DNA of 64,000 nucleotides, taken from assembly GCA_949825045.1 (NCBI GenBank), contig OX463813.1, positions 6,572,001-6,636,000 of the forward strand. The letters run 5' to 3'. Both the position numbers and the translations under genes were made by a program. The stretch is from Argyresthia goedartella. Taxonomy: Eukaryota; Arthropoda; Insecta; Lepidoptera; Argyresthiidae. Position 1 is the stretch's first letter, and every line of letters begins with the position of its first letter. This document shows, piece by piece, positions 19,955 through 31,309 of the stretch. Under the pieces are notes generated by a model, which saw only the letters and a list, made by a program, of their open reading frames with translations, was not told the origin of the DNA and searched no databases.

Positions 19955-21030
19955 GCGCTACATTATTTATTGTTGGTGGCACAATGGCTACCATTTTGGT
20001 GACACAAACGAATACACTTGCAATACCTACTCCGCAGACAATACGGCTCGGCATTTCAGTCTAACGTCTTTGCCTACCTACCTAAACCAGGCCCAAACGA
20101 TTACCTCAGAGATAAGTAGGGTCTATACTTTCACGAGTTTAGCTATTGTAATAACAACAAAAACAGCCAAACAAGTCAAAATGGTACATTCCAACCATGA
20201 TGCGAAAAGCCAGATCAATACATCTATCAGTAAAATATGACATATCATATGGCGTATTTATTCATGCAAAAATACTAGTTTAATATGCAAACGTGGGAGT
20301 TTAATGATGGATAGGTCTCATGTTATGGTAAATCAAGGCTGTATGGAAGAATACCAGAGCTTACTGTCATTTTATGAGACAGTTTACGACCTGAAGAGGT
20401 ATATTTTGGAGATACGGTTTTTATTGATTTCAAATTGAGTACTTACTTAGTCCATTTAAAAAACACACACGCAGGTTATAGAAGCAAATACAGATACATT
20501 TATGTTACGAAATTGTTTTTGCTTCCAAAACTAAATTGAACTTCCAATTGAAATCGTAGTAATCTAGTACAAATTACGGCAATTATTCCATGAAATGTGG
20601 CGACGCCATTGGAAAAATCCTTTTAAAATAGAAAACGACTTAAAAAAACATCTATAACTAACGGTAAGACGAGAAATAGATAAAATGTAGTCATGAAACA
20701 TTTTGAATGTCCGAATCTTTGTTGTTTATTTTGATCTAAAGTTACAGTAAGTAATAACGCTACTTTTTACCGGTCTCTGCACTTTTACAAAGAGGCTAAC
20801 CTACCGATGACTCAGTTATACACTAAACGATGAATCATCAAGTGGAATGATGATGCTGTATGACATCATCCATCACAATACTCGAGCCTTATTTGTGTTA
20901 AGCCAAGCCTTAAAAGTAACGCAAAAAAGCTTAAAAAACACAATGTCAAGTTCAGATATTTTTACGTAAAGCTGACTCATAGTACAACCAGCGGAGTTGT
21001 GTCATAGTAATTTGAGGATTATTGGGGCTC
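19955..21030. other. Intron stretch, no gene recognised
   Basis: More than 1 kb of AT-rich sequence. The 95-codon plus frame at 19953-20240 (Thr- and Ser-rich) has no splice context or family match that I recognise. Confidence 0.4.
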
Positions 21031-21453
21031 TTAAAGTGATACCAAAAAATATATACAAAAGGAATACGAATGTATGCGAAAGTGACAGCGTTAATTAGTT
21101 TCACATATGAACAAAAAGAGAGCGCAAACAATGCGCTCCACTCAAACTAAGATAACGTAGCGCCAAACCACATTAAAATTGTTTAAAAATAAACTAAGCT
21201 AATTGTTAAAAAATAATTTCAAGGACTGTTTACCAAATATCCATATTTTGAATGCAATTCCGCAATGACAGCGAGTTAGGATTTCAGAATAACAGGAAAA
21301 ATAAAACTAGAGGTCTTTTCGTAACTAAATTATATCTAGAAAATTTCATGCAATCTTAATCAAATACCAATAAACGTTAACCCCAAAAACAAATTTGAAG
21401 ATGACTTTATAGTGGAGTGACGAAAAAACCCCATTTATTTTGGTATCGCCTTA
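21031..21453 (+). mobile_element. TIR element J, copy 2
   Basis: Ends TTAAAGTGATACC and GGTATCGCCTTA. The interior is colinear with 15617-16059 (GATAACGTAGCGCCAAACCA, TGCAATTCCGCAATGA, ATGACTTTATAGTGGAGT). Confidence 0.75.
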
Positions 21454-21499
21454 GGCGTGTTATCCTCTTTCGAGGTTAATTTTGCAAGTAGTAATAATA

Positions 21500-22105
21500 A
21501 TACCTTGGACACTATTTACACACATTGATCTAGCCCCAAACTAGGATCCCCTGTGTCTTGGGTACTAGACAACGATACACATTTAACTGAGTAAAGTAGG
21601 CACATCATTCAGGGGGCACTGTATTCGCTTCTACAATAAAAATACCACAAGAATCATTGATCCTTCCTGAAAAGAGGATCAAAAACTATGTTAAAAATGA
21701 GCTCATAAGAAAGTCCTATTATAGTTTTAAGGAATACTTGGATGACAAAACTGCATGATCCATACCATCTCAGCGCACAGAAATTCGACGAGGGGCGATG
21801 GATCAAGTCTATCACTCGCCGGCGAATTTCCTTAGACCGAAACCAGTACCTAACTGTTGTGAAGTCACTTTTTTAAAAAGAAGTTATGGGGGAGTTTCTT
21901 GCCGTTTCTTTTAAACCCCGAGGCCCACCTTCCGAAACGGTGTAGTCTCTTTTTTTATACAAAAAAATGACTTGTAGTTATAAGTAAGTATAATTTTGAC
22001 GTTGAATAAGATAATTTCTTTATTTATATTCAATAAAAAATGAATCTTGAAAAAAAAAACATATAGATAAATATCATCCTTAGATAGATAAACAACCAGT
22101 GTCGA
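21500..22105 (-). mobile_element. SINE family D split by a LINE fragment
   Basis: 21500-21591 (TACCTTGGACACTATTTACA, then GTACTAGACAACGATACACA) and 22062-22105 (CTTAGATAGATAAACAACCA) are adjacent in intact SINE D copies. The intervening block was inserted later. Confidence 0.72.
21592..22061 (+). mobile_element. CR1/jockey-like LINE 3' end inserted in SINE D
   Basis: Encodes a decayed C terminus (IKNYVKNELIRKSYYSFKEY, then LDDKTA) similar to the last residues of the LINEs at 8360 and 34236. It ends in ATGAATCTTGAAAAAAAAAA. Confidence 0.65.
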
Positions 22106-22109
22106 GTGT

Positions 22110-22585
22110 ATATGAAAGATCGAGAAATTTAAGTCTTGCGAATGATTTGTTGCTCCCTAGCGCTACCCGGGAGGACGTGGAGGGCTGTAGGAACAAGGTA
22201 TTTCCTTCGGACGTGAGCAACGGCCTCCCTGACGGACACTCGTCATGCTGTCACCGCCTCTCACTGTCAATGACATTGACAGTGCCACCAGTGTGACAGT
22301 TAAGCAGCACTTCATTTGAGCAACTCTAATTACGTCCGGCCATATTAGTGCTATTTCGCAACAACTTAGACCTGCCTGTGCGCTAAACCTTGCGTTTCTT
22401 AGCGCAATTAGCAACACTTGGCTAACTTCTCGATTCTCAATAATCGCCATTATTCTCGCAATGGTATCGATATCCCGTTTTGGAATATGCCGGCTATTGT
22501 CCATAGCAGACTTGCAAGGTGAAGGGGTGTTAACACAGCTGCAGAATGATCATTTTTTACTTGTTAGTGTTAATTGTATTTGTGG
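22110..22585. other. Unassigned, GC-richer intron block
   Basis: Minus frame 22163-22504 (113 codons) covers most of it. It contains a self-complementary CTGTCAATGACATTGACAG at 22265-22283. No splice-phase fit to the host gene and no family recognised; it may be a low-copy mobile element. Confidence 0.35.
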
Positions 22586-22590
22586 AAATT

Positions 22591-23116
22591 TATATAAGTC
22601 GCATTTAGTTGGTTAAATCAGACACTTAACTAACTCTCTAGACCGTTAATTAAATGCCGACGTTTAACCAAGTAGCTAAAATTCCGTGAGACAACGTGAA
22701 TGAACGAAACGTTTAACGAGTTGTCTAAACGTTCCTAGGCAACAAGACATATACAATATAAATATTTTTTATGTGTACTTAAGTTCATGTTCTAAGATTT
22801 TTTTTTGTTCTTACATGTTCAACCTAACCTAACCTAACACGAAGGATAAAGGGGGCCTTTGCTTCGCTCATCCCCTTTACCATTCACCTAAGCTACCGCA
22901 ATGTTTTGCCCTGATAGAAGCTGTGCAAATCAGCTGTTGCCGTGACGCCATCTTGTTTTCCAACACGCTGGCTTTTGGTAAGACAGATCGTTAAACGTTT
23001 TCGACGATGCTTTATTTAAATCAAAATGCTATTGACTTGGTTAAACGTCGGTCTTTAATGTTAGGTCTAGATAGTTAGTTAAGAGTCTGATTTAACCAAC
23101 CAACTGCGACATATAT
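22591..23116 (+). mobile_element. Core-module element with M ends, complete
   Basis: About 75-bp inverted ends: GTTGGTTAAATCAGACACTT on the left and its near complement GTCTGATTTAACCAACCAAC on the right, with TATATAAGTCGCA and TGCGACATATA outermost. The core is at 22813-22916, with a GCTGTGCAAATCAG B-type segment right after it. The core's CCTAAC is expanded to CCTAACCTAACCTAAC. Confidence 0.82.
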
Positions 23117-23130
23117 ACAGTGTGTTGTTA

Positions 23131-23514
23131 TATATGTCACCGTAAGATTGTCAAAACCTTTAGTTGATAAACTAACGTTTTTTTTCTCGTTAGTTGGTCA
23201 ACTATCGACAGATAGTAAATTGTAGTAGCGTACTGCTTACTATATGACGCGTCAGCTGATAAACTAACGGTTAAAACCCTATAAATTGATATATGATTAA
23301 ATAGTAAACTGGTTTAAACTTGCATTGCAAACGAAATACCAGGGCAAACACTGCGGTAGCTTAGGTGAACACTTGAGGGGGCGAGCGTAGCCAAGCCCCT
23401 AAAATAGTCTTCGTGTTAGGTTGACATGTAAGAACAAAAGAAACGTAAATTCTAATTCTCTCGGTCTGGTTTACTATCTGACGAACGGTTTTGACTATCT
23501 TACGGTGACATATA
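23131..23514. mobile_element. Core-module element with N ends, copy 1
   Basis: Inverted ends TATATGTCACCGTAAGATTG and its complement ending CTTACGGTGACATATA. A diverged core lies at 23334-23432 in minus sense (GCAAACACTGCGGTAGCTTA). Other copies are at 47280-47637 and 56683-57203. Confidence 0.8.
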
Positions 23515-23559
23515 TATAAACTATAAGCTAAGTACATAATTTCTTATTCGACTGCTTTG

Positions 23560-23800
23560 CCACCTGGGACATGCCTTTACACGGATAAGAGTAAGATTAA
23601 GCCATACTCCAGCACGCTGGCTCAGTGCGGGTTGATGGAGGGGTTTGACGTTTACTGCTTCCAAGCGGAGCTCCGCGGTCGCTCTTGCTTCTCATACAGG
23701 AAATGCAGGTTCGAATCCTGACCATGTGTCATTGAGATAATTAATTTATCAGTTTCGGATGACACGTTAAGCTGCAGGTCCCAGCTACTATCGCCTTTAA
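23560..23800 (-). mobile_element. SINE family G with an embedded tRNA-like head
   Basis: 23575-23640 and 23755-23800 carry G landmarks. Between them TGCTTCTCATACAGGAAATG and GGTTCGAATCCTGACCATGT form a tRNA-like head as in SINE F at 50720. Confidence 0.6.
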
Positions 23801-24094
23801 AATATTTAATTTAAAAACAACATCTCATTGTTACCAAGTTTTCATTTGTAAAAGACGACTGACCGTCATATTGTATGAAAATAATGTTATTCTATTTAGT
23901 TTTGGTACTGTTTTATTTTGCATAAATCGAATTTAGGGTTAGCCGCTTTTTATAAAATGTTATTTAACACACATCGCGATTATTTTATTTTGCAGAGACC
24001 AACCATCATCATGAGATAGTCAGTTTCTTATGTATTCTCGGTTAACGTTCAAAATGCATTTGTAGCTTTATATTTTATTTTAAATTGAGAACAA

Positions 24095-24392
24095 TTTAAA
24101 TGACCACCAAAATTATTTGTTCCTACCCAAAATGGGTAAATGATTACCAAAAGTTGCAAAAAATATCAGGCAAAATATTGCGGTAGCTTAGGTGAAGGGT
24201 AAAGGGGGTGAGCGAAGCGAAGCCCCCTTTAAATTCGTGTTAGATTGAACATGTAAGCACAACAAAAATACTTAAAAACATAAAAAGAAGTTTGGTGATC
24301 ATTTATCCAAACACAATTTGGTGATCGTTTACTAATTCTGGCGGTCGTTTCGAAATTATTGGTAGTATTTAGTGATCGTTTAAACATAAGCC
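24095..24392 (-). mobile_element. Core-module element with B2-type ends
   Basis: Variant end AACAATTTAAATGACCACC, core at 24163-24255, and right end GTTTAAACATAAGCCC. The same variant end occurs at 55513-55856. Confidence 0.75.
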
Positions 24393-24634
24393 CTAGATTA
24401 ACATATAGGATACTTTTTATCCGAATGCACCAGGAGGAGGGTAACGTTATCTCGGTAAATGACAATTCCTAGGCACACGCAGATGAAGTTGCGGGCATCA
24501 GATGGTAAACTAATAATTTAAAACACCCCGACACATCAATGAAGTCTTAAAAGTCGAATATTTGATTCACTAGTTTCCTTGTTAGAAAATATTATAATAA
24601 AAAGTACTTAGGAACCATTGCAGTAAAGTATAAT

Positions 24635-25015
24635 ACCAATAAAAAAAACTGCATCAAAATCCGTCCACGCGTTTCAGAGCGTGAGTGCCACGTACAGACA
24701 GACACACAGACAGACGCTTCTATATATAACTCCCTTCTTTCACGCGGCCTGGTAAAGGGACAAGAGCCTCAAGACAATCAGCGGATATGACGTCACAGGT
24801 GCAACTCTACTGATAGAGGAATGTGGCTTATACCCTACTTTTGCCCCAACAGCCATATTATCCAAGGAGGTCGAAAACGACCCACACTCCTTGACGCTCG
24901 TTAATTCTGTACCTACCAATGATGTGCAAAATATGCAAAAAAATAATACTAAACACGCAACCAAAAAATGTTTCGAACTTAATAGCAAGACCAAAATGAG
25001 TGAAGGTGAAGTGAA
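24635..25015 (+). mobile_element. Unclassified element L, copy 1, with coding remnant
   Basis: About 380 bp similar to 25825-26205. Both encode the conserved peptide AILSxEVExDPHSLTxVNSV, then PTNxVQN, here with a different flanking frame. This suggests part of a mobile-element protein that I cannot place. Confidence 0.5.
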
Positions 25016-25050
25016 GGCCGCTTTTTGGTAGAAATAATTTGGTAGATTAC

Positions 25051-25400
25051 AATAGTAGTTTATGTGACTGCTACATAATGGAGGGCATTAATACTCGAGA
25101 GTGGGTTTATGAAACAAGCCGAAGGCGAGTTTCATAATAATATCACTCGAGAGTTTTAATGCCTAAATATGTACAGAATAAAATAAATATTTAAGGGGGC
25201 TCCCACACAACAAACGTGTTTTTTTTTGCTCATTATTTACGATATATATGATGTGTGTAGATAAACTAGTGTATCAGTTACATACACTAGTTTTTCTACA
25301 CACATATCATAAGCTTTCTTTGATGTGTTCAGGAACCGCATGTTTGACCGGCATTGTGGCATTGATCATTGCTCTGCAGTGCTTTAGCTTGTTCTGTAAA
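25051..25400. mobile_element. Element Q, rearranged copy
   Basis: Left TIR AATAGTAGTTTATGTGACTG at 25051. A family A scrap (25171-25240) then interrupts it before ACACATATCATAAGCTTTCT and CATGTTTGACCGGCATTGTG. The right TIR is absent. Confidence 0.65.
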
Positions 25401-25403
25401 TAA

Positions 25404-25828
25404 TGAGCAAAAAAAAACACGTTTGTTGTATGGGAGCCCCCTTAGTTATTTATTTTATTCTGTATTCACGAAGGGTTCCGTACCACCGTACAGATTTTAG
25501 GGATGGTGTGGAGTGAATAATTTGGATTTTAAATAGCACAATGTTGTTTACAAATTTTTTGGCGCGGGTACTTTCAAACTCAATGTACGTAACCAGGTGC
25601 ATTCATTAGTTTGTATATGCTATTGAAAGAATTGGTGTATGAGAGCCCCCTTAAATATTTATTTTATTCTGTTTAATTTTTGTTGTTGTAGCGGCAACAG
25701 AAATACATCATCTGTGAAAATTTCAACTGTCTAGCCATCACGGTTCATTAGATACAGCCCGGTGACACACGGACAGACGGAAAGACCGACTTGACGAAAC
25801 TTGTTTCTCTACGGAACCCTAAAAACCG
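25404..25828 (+). repeat. Family A repeat
   Basis: GAAGGGTTCCGTACCACCGT, then GTAACCAGGTGCATTCATTA and ending CTACGGAACCCTAAAAACC. The first part is rearranged against a neighbouring A fragment. Confidence 0.75.
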
Positions 25829-26205
25829 CATTAAAACCCGTACACTCGTTTAAGAGCGAGAGTGCCACGCACGCCACGGACACACAAATACATAGACAGG
25901 CGCTTCAAACTATAACATTCCTTCTTTTTCGGGACCTGGTAAAAGTACAAGAGCCTAAGACAATTAGCGGATATGACGTCACAGATGCAACTTTACCGAA
26001 GGAGTTAAGAATGTGGCTTATATATATATAAGCCCCGACTATGCCCCAGCAGCCATATTATCTCAGGAGGTAGAAAGAGACCCACACTCCCTGACTATCG
26101 TCAATTCTGTACCTACCAATGAAGTGCAAAATATTCGGAAAAAATACCAAACACGCAACCAAAAAATGTTTCGATCTTAATGGCTAGATCAAAATGACTG
26201 CTGTT
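25829..26205 (+). mobile_element. Unclassified element L, copy 2
   Basis: Colinear with 24635-25015. Encodes DYAPAAILSQEVERDPHSLT followed by IVNSVPTNEVQN. A TATATATATATA expansion lies at 26019-26030. Confidence 0.5.
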
Positions 26206-26364
26206 TGCTGCTATAGGGTAGAAAAATTGTAGTATCAGTTGGCTAATGGATTAATTACGATTATTCCATTAAATCCCATACCTAAGTTAATTATTTTTTA
26301 GGTAACTGTTGAAAAGTATATTTTCAACTGACTTTAAAAAGGAGGTTCTCAATTCCACTGTCTT

Positions 26365-26765
26365 TAAGGGTTCCGTACCCAAAGGGTAAAAACGGGACCC
26401 TATCACTAAGACTCCGCTGTCCGTCCGTCCGTCTGTCACCAGGCTGTATCTTATGAACAGTGATAGTTAGACAATTGAAATTTTCACCGATGATGTATTT
26501 CTGTTGCCGCTAAAACAACAAAAAATAAACAGAATAAAATAAATATTTAAGGGGGCTCTCATACACCAATTCTTTCAATACCATATACAAACTAATGAAT
26601 GCACCTGGTTACGTACATTGAGTTTGAAAGTACCCGCGCCAAAAAATTTGTAAACAACATTGTGCTATTTAAAATCCAAACTATTCACTCCACACCATCC
26701 CTAAAATCTGTACGGTGGTACGGAACCCTTCGTGCGCGAGTCCGAGTCGCACTTGGCCGTTTTTT
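26365..26765 (-). repeat. Family A repeat, reverse orientation
   Basis: Begins AGGGTTCCGTACCCAAAGGG and ends CGAGTCCGAGTCGCACTTGG. All family landmarks appear in reverse order. Confidence 0.8.
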
Positions 26766-26939
26766 TTACGCGATTATTCCGTCAATTTTGTTGATTCTTC
26801 TTTTGATTGATCGTAAAAATCAACAAAAACAAAAAATATATGTCACCGTAAGATTGTCTGAGAAGACTATGAAGAGATGAACTTGGACTTTAAGATAATG
26901 TAAATAAACAAATGAAGAAACGAACAAAATATAAATGTT

Positions 26940-27075
26940 CCTTAGCGGGATGACCTGGACTAGTTCCTACCTGACTGGGGGGGGGGGGGGGCAGCACAGG
27001 ACTGGGATAAGTGGTCCAAGAAAGGGGAGGCCTTTACCCAGCAGTGGGTCACAAAACAGGCTACATAAAAAAAAT
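26940..27075 (+). mobile_element. RTE LINE 3' fragment with a 15-G homopolymer
   Basis: GGATGACCTGGACTAGTTCC, a run of 15 G at 26977-26991, then AGGCCTTTACCCAGCAGTGG and CAGGCTACATAAAAAAA. Related to 7340-7480, where the run is interrupted by C. Confidence 0.65.
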
Positions 27076-27246
27076 GTCTTCTTTATAACTGTAGATATTA
27101 ACATATACTTAGTTATTTTTTATATTCTATACATTGGACCACTGTGGGAGAGGCCGAATAATCAGCTTGCTAGCTCATCGCCCAACGGAAAAATGTGTCC
27201 CTGTTTTCCTCAGGCGACTTTTAGGATGAGTTTCGAATAACTGGCT

Positions 27247-27372
27247 AAAAGTGGGCACAATTGAACCCCCCGCATAGAAAAGTGGGCACAATTGAACCCC
27301 CCGCATAGAAAAGTGGGCACAATTGAACCCCCCGCATAGAAAAGTGGGCACAATTGAACCCCCCGCATAGAA
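27247..27372. repeat. 31-bp minisatellite, four units
   Basis: Unit with AAAAGTGGGCACAATTGAAC and CCCCCCGCATAG, four nearly identical copies spaced exactly 31 bp (GTGGGCAC at 27251, 27282, 27313, 27344). The unit derives from the 3' part of SINE F, which continues after the array (AAAAGGCGTGACGATGCTAT). Confidence 0.9.
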
Positions 27373-27579
27373 AAGGCGTGACGATGCTATGTTGTGTTGT
27401 TGACTTTTATGACTACTTTATTTGTATTGTCGAATTTACTTTCTCTATAAATATTATCTCGACTTATGGTAATTATATATTGCGTAACGTAAATATAAAA
27501 AAAAAAAAAGCAGATATGATAAACTAGAAGCATGATGGAGTATTTCCTCAATCATCACCGTCGTCTCGGTAAGATAAAA

Positions 27580-28336
27580 AAAACGGTCAAGTGCGAGTCT
27601 AAATCGCGCACGAAGGGTTCCGTACCACCGTTCAATGGAAGCGATGGTGTGGAGTGAATAGTTTGGATTTTACACAGCAAAATATTGTTTACAAAGTTAT
27701 TGGTGCGGTTACTTTCACACTCCATGTACGTAACCAGGTGCATCCATAAGTTTGTATGTGGTATTGAAAGAATTGTTGTATGGGAGCCCCCTTAAATATT
27801 TCTTTTATCCTGTTTTTTAGTATTAGTTGTTATAGCGGCAACAGAAATACATAATCTGTGAAAATTTCAACTCTCTAGCTAGCTAGGTTCTTGAGATACA
27901 GCCTGGTGACAGACGGACGGACAGCGAAGTCTTAGTAATAGGGTCCCGTTTGGAACCCTTCGGGTACGGAACCCTAAAAACGGCCAAGTGCGAGTCGGGC
28001 TCGCACACGAAGGGTTCCGTACCACCGTACGCTGGTAGGGATGGTGTGGAGTGAATAGTTTGTAAACAACGTTGTTGTTTACAAAGTTATTGTAGCGGCT
28101 ACAGTAACTAGGTGCATTCATAAGTTTGTATGTGGTATTGAAAGAATTGTTGTACGAGAGCGCCTTTAAATATTTATTTTATTTTGTTCTTTAGTATTTG
28201 TTGTTATAGCGGCAACAGAAATACATCATCTGTGAAAATTTCAACTGACGGTTCATGAGCCTGGTGACAGACGGACAGACAGCTGAGTCTTAGCAATAGG
28301 TACCCGTTTTTACCCTTTGGGTGCGGAACCGTAAAA
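27580..28336 (+). repeat. Two family A repeats in tandem
   Basis: Copy one at 27580-27978 and copy two at 27979-28336, joined at ACGGAACCCTAAAAACGG. The first belongs to the near-identical subgroup shared with 39723-40136 and 46837-47225. The second is more diverged and internally deleted. Confidence 0.8.
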
Positions 28337-28339
28337 AGC

Positions 28340-28780
28340 AATCAAAGATTAATCATACGATAAAAGATAAGCAATGAGACCGATTTCAAAGGCGTGGCGT
28401 ACAATAACATAACTAAATACACCGATAATAAACGAGGTTAACAATGGAGCCAATAGATGGATACCAAACAAAAAGTCGGATTTCAAGCTTAAAATCTTAA
28501 ACTAGTTCTTTAATTAGTTAGTATATTGACACCTTCGGAATCACACTCAATGACTTGAGTTAATATTCTAATCAAAGATAAGGCCATGCTAATAACGTTT
28601 GTTTTCTATCACTTAATTTCACATAGTCTTCTTATCAAACTTTCTAAGACTGAAATAAAAGACTTTTATCTCAAGATAAGGCCAGTTTTGTATACTTTTA
28701 TAGGCATGTTGTGTTATTCTTTCGTAATTAGGAGATATCATAGTTTTATCTCCCTTTTATGCATGATTTATCGCTGCTTC
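28340..28780. other. Intron stretch, nothing recognised
   Basis: AT-rich. The 110-codon plus frame 28586-28918 runs from here into element J and is not supported as a gene. Confidence 0.4.
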
Positions 28781-29158
28781 CTTAATGTGGTACGAAAAAA
28801 ATATGGGGTATTTTTCGAATACATTTACTCCACTATAAAGTCATCTACAAATTTGATTTTTGGGTCAACGTTTATTGAGTATTTGATTAAGATTCTCGCT
28901 GAAGGAAAACGCGATTGAGTGAATTTTTTTCCATAGAATTTAGCTGCGAAAACACCTCTAAATTGCTTAATTTTTTCGAGTAATTCTGAAATCCTAACTT
29001 ATTTCATTGCAGAATTGCATTCGTAGTTTATTTTTAAACAATTTTTATATCGTCTGGCGCTACGTTATGTCATTTTTCCCCGATTCCGTCCCTCTCACAC
29101 TGCGGGTCTTTCCGCCTGGAGTAACGGGGGCCTTCGCACGGACGAGGTATCCTTTTAA
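28781..29158 (-). mobile_element. TIR element J, copy 3
   Basis: Reverse orientation. Includes TCCACTATAAAGTCATCTAC, CGTCTGGCGCTACGTTATGT, CGGGTCTTTCCGCCTGGAGT and the end GACGAGGTATCCTTTTAA. Confidence 0.72.
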
Positions 29159-29603
29159 CGTTCCTAATTCGTTTTATCCGCTTTACATTATCCGTCGTGA
29201 CCATATCCCAAGTCTTAGGATTTATATAAATACATTGTAAGTGGAAATGTGTCTTCGATATTTTGATTACTTAAGTTTTTTTTTTGTCTATGAAATGTGA
29301 TCCTCTTCAGCCTTGTTCGATACACACTTGACGAAGTCACTGTATTATGTTTCAATAGTCGAGTATAGGCCACGCCGGGATGCACCTGCTTGCTTGCGGC
29401 TTGCTAAGCCAAGCGTGAGTCCGACGCAAAGAGTATACAACACATCTGTCAATCATTATCGAAGGATTCGTGACCTTAACCTGTCGGGAATAAGACTGAT
29501 TGTGGAATATTTAGGAGTTTAGTTGGATTTTATTGTTTTTAATAGCAAACTCATTCACGGTCTTACAAGTGGCTAATTCGTTTTATTTTATACCTTGATC
29601 CAA

Positions 29604-29833
29604 ATACGGCATTTGACTGCTATTCACTATAGATACTTTTTAGGAACGTCAAAACAGAATTTTGTTCACGAGTTCTATGAAATACTAGCATGCATAGCAT
29701 CATACTCAAATGCTGTGTTTTCAATACAACTGCTGGAAATATACGATTCTGAAATTGTCAAACGTTTTTGTTGGAAAACGTTCAGCTTGAGACACGTTTC
29801 TAGATTTATTGGACTAGCTTGTCAAACTCCGTA
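29604..29833. mobile_element. Short TIR element R, copy 2
   Basis: Ends AATACGGCATTTGAC and GTCAAACTCCGTAAC. The interior matches 40577-40817 and 57757-58018 (ATACTTTTTAGGAACGTCAA, TTCAGCTTGAGACACGTTTC). Confidence 0.75.
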
Positions 29834-30126
29834 ACAGATAACTGTTTAATTTTAATGACCTAACTCGTCTATAATAGACATTAGATCTGTCTAGCTGTAA
29901 CATATCCATGCTGGCATGCATTGCCACCCCATTGGAGAGAAGTCAACAAAAACTTTTTTTAAAACAGCAGTTAAGGCGTGGTAACTATCATTGCGACCTC
30001 ACACGCAAAATATTAGCATCAATTTAATTTTCACACGAAGGTCAGCGATTATGGGCGGAGTCGCCACGCAAAGCTAATATTAAGTTTGGTTCGGCGAAGT
30101 GACCATTGCAATAACAGTTTTTATTT

Positions 30127-30310
30127 CATAAACATTTACATACAGGCACATACATTGCTTCTGGCCCCACACTAGGATACCTTGTGTCGTGGGAACCAGA
30201 AACAGCGACGTCACACCCATACAAACATCCAAGGCCTGGGATTTTTTTTCTTTACCGGGGATTCAACCCGGGACCTCTCGCATGATGGTAGGCAGAGCCA
30301 CAACCACGCC
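30127..30310 (-). mobile_element. SINE family C
   Basis: Reverse orientation. TTCTGGCCCCACACTAGGAT, ACAGCGACGTCACACCCATA and the B box GATTCAACCCGGG (complement of a tRNA-like GGTTGAATCCC). Confidence 0.8.
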
Positions 30311-30364
30311 ACGGAAGTCGTCAAAACTATAAAACCAATGTTACAGAGCATCTTTGTACACATA

Positions 30365-30480
30365 GGTTTAACCTGGTTTGCTGGAAGAGATCTCTTATAA
30401 GAGATAAGCTCGCCTTTGTACACTATTTTGATGTAACTCTTTTTTATATCATTTGTGTGCAATACAGATATTATGAATCT
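30365..30480 (+). mobile_element. LINE 3' UTR tail
   Basis: CTGGTTTGCTGGAAGAGATC, then GATAAGCTCGCCTTTGTACA and a TATTATGAATCTTT end. The same sequence ends the LINE at 59342-61627 and recurs at 38670-38790 (reverse) and 56035-56150. Confidence 0.65.
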
Positions 30481-30503
30481 TTATTTTTTATTCAATAACT
30501 TAA

Positions 30504-30769
30504 ACAGGTGACATTTAATAAGCTGACCATATTTTGGGGAATGATAGTACCCACCATTATGGTCAACTTTCCCCAGAAGCATATGGTCGTAAGCGAAAAA
30601 AAAATGTTGTGTCGCCCGTAGTAACTTGTAATCAGCTGATCGGGTCAATGCACTGAGGGGCGAAATTTTTTTTTATTTGTGACCATATCTTTCTTTGGGA
30701 AAGTTGTTCATAATTATGGGTCCTCCTATCATTCCTCAAAATATGGTCAACTAATTTAAAGTCACTTGT
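30504..30769. mobile_element. TIR element O, copy 1
   Basis: About 40-bp imperfect inverted ends (ACAGGTGACATTTAATAAGC and its near complement, then GACCATATTTTGGGGAATGA). Interior TCAGCTGATCGGGTCAATG. A shorter second copy is at 44625-44795. Confidence 0.75.
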
Positions 30770-30779
30770 AGTTAATTTT

Positions 30780-31007
30780 GGGAAATATTTAACTGCACAT
30801 CAATAATACTGATTTTCACAGCAAATATCCACGCAAAGTACTGCAGTAGCAGGTAGAGGGGTAAGGGGGGTGAGCGAAGTGAAGCCCCCTTTATGCTTCG
30901 TATTAGGTTGAACATGTAAGAACAACAAAAATACTTAAAACATAAAAATTGTTTTTGCTGATCCTTTTTTTCTGTGAAAATCATTATTAAATTTTTAAAT
31001 AATAGCC
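30780..31007 (-). mobile_element. Core-module element with B ends and perfect 9-bp duplication
   Basis: Ends GGGAAATATTTAACTGCACA and AAATAATAGCC, core at 30825-30919. Flanked by GTTAATTTT at 30771-30779 and 31008-31016. Confidence 0.85.
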
Positions 31008-31309
31008 GTTAATTTTCACCCCATCAGCGATGTCAACAACAAACACCAGTGAATGAAAGAATGAAATAATAAATAATAATAAGAATCAAAGAAACGATTG
31101 AATTGCAAAAGTCCCATCGATAATTAATTAATAACGGGCCATGTCGAATGATTTAGTTAGACACGGCCGACAACTCAATATTTGACGGACACTCAAGTTA
31201 AGTCAACAATCACTATCTCAGATGAACGAACTCTTTGCTTGTTTGTAAATCAAATCTTATAGATGATATAGAGATAGATGACTTTTATATGACTATATAT
31301 AAAAGTCAT

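Noticed and set aside
22163..22504. 113-codon minus ORF as a host gene
   Set aside because: No domain, no splice-phase match with the host gene, and it contains self-complementary DNA. More likely mobile-element or chance.
28586..28918. 110-codon plus ORF with hydrophobic stretches
   Set aside because: Runs from unique AT-rich DNA into element J, where the same sequence in other copies has stops.
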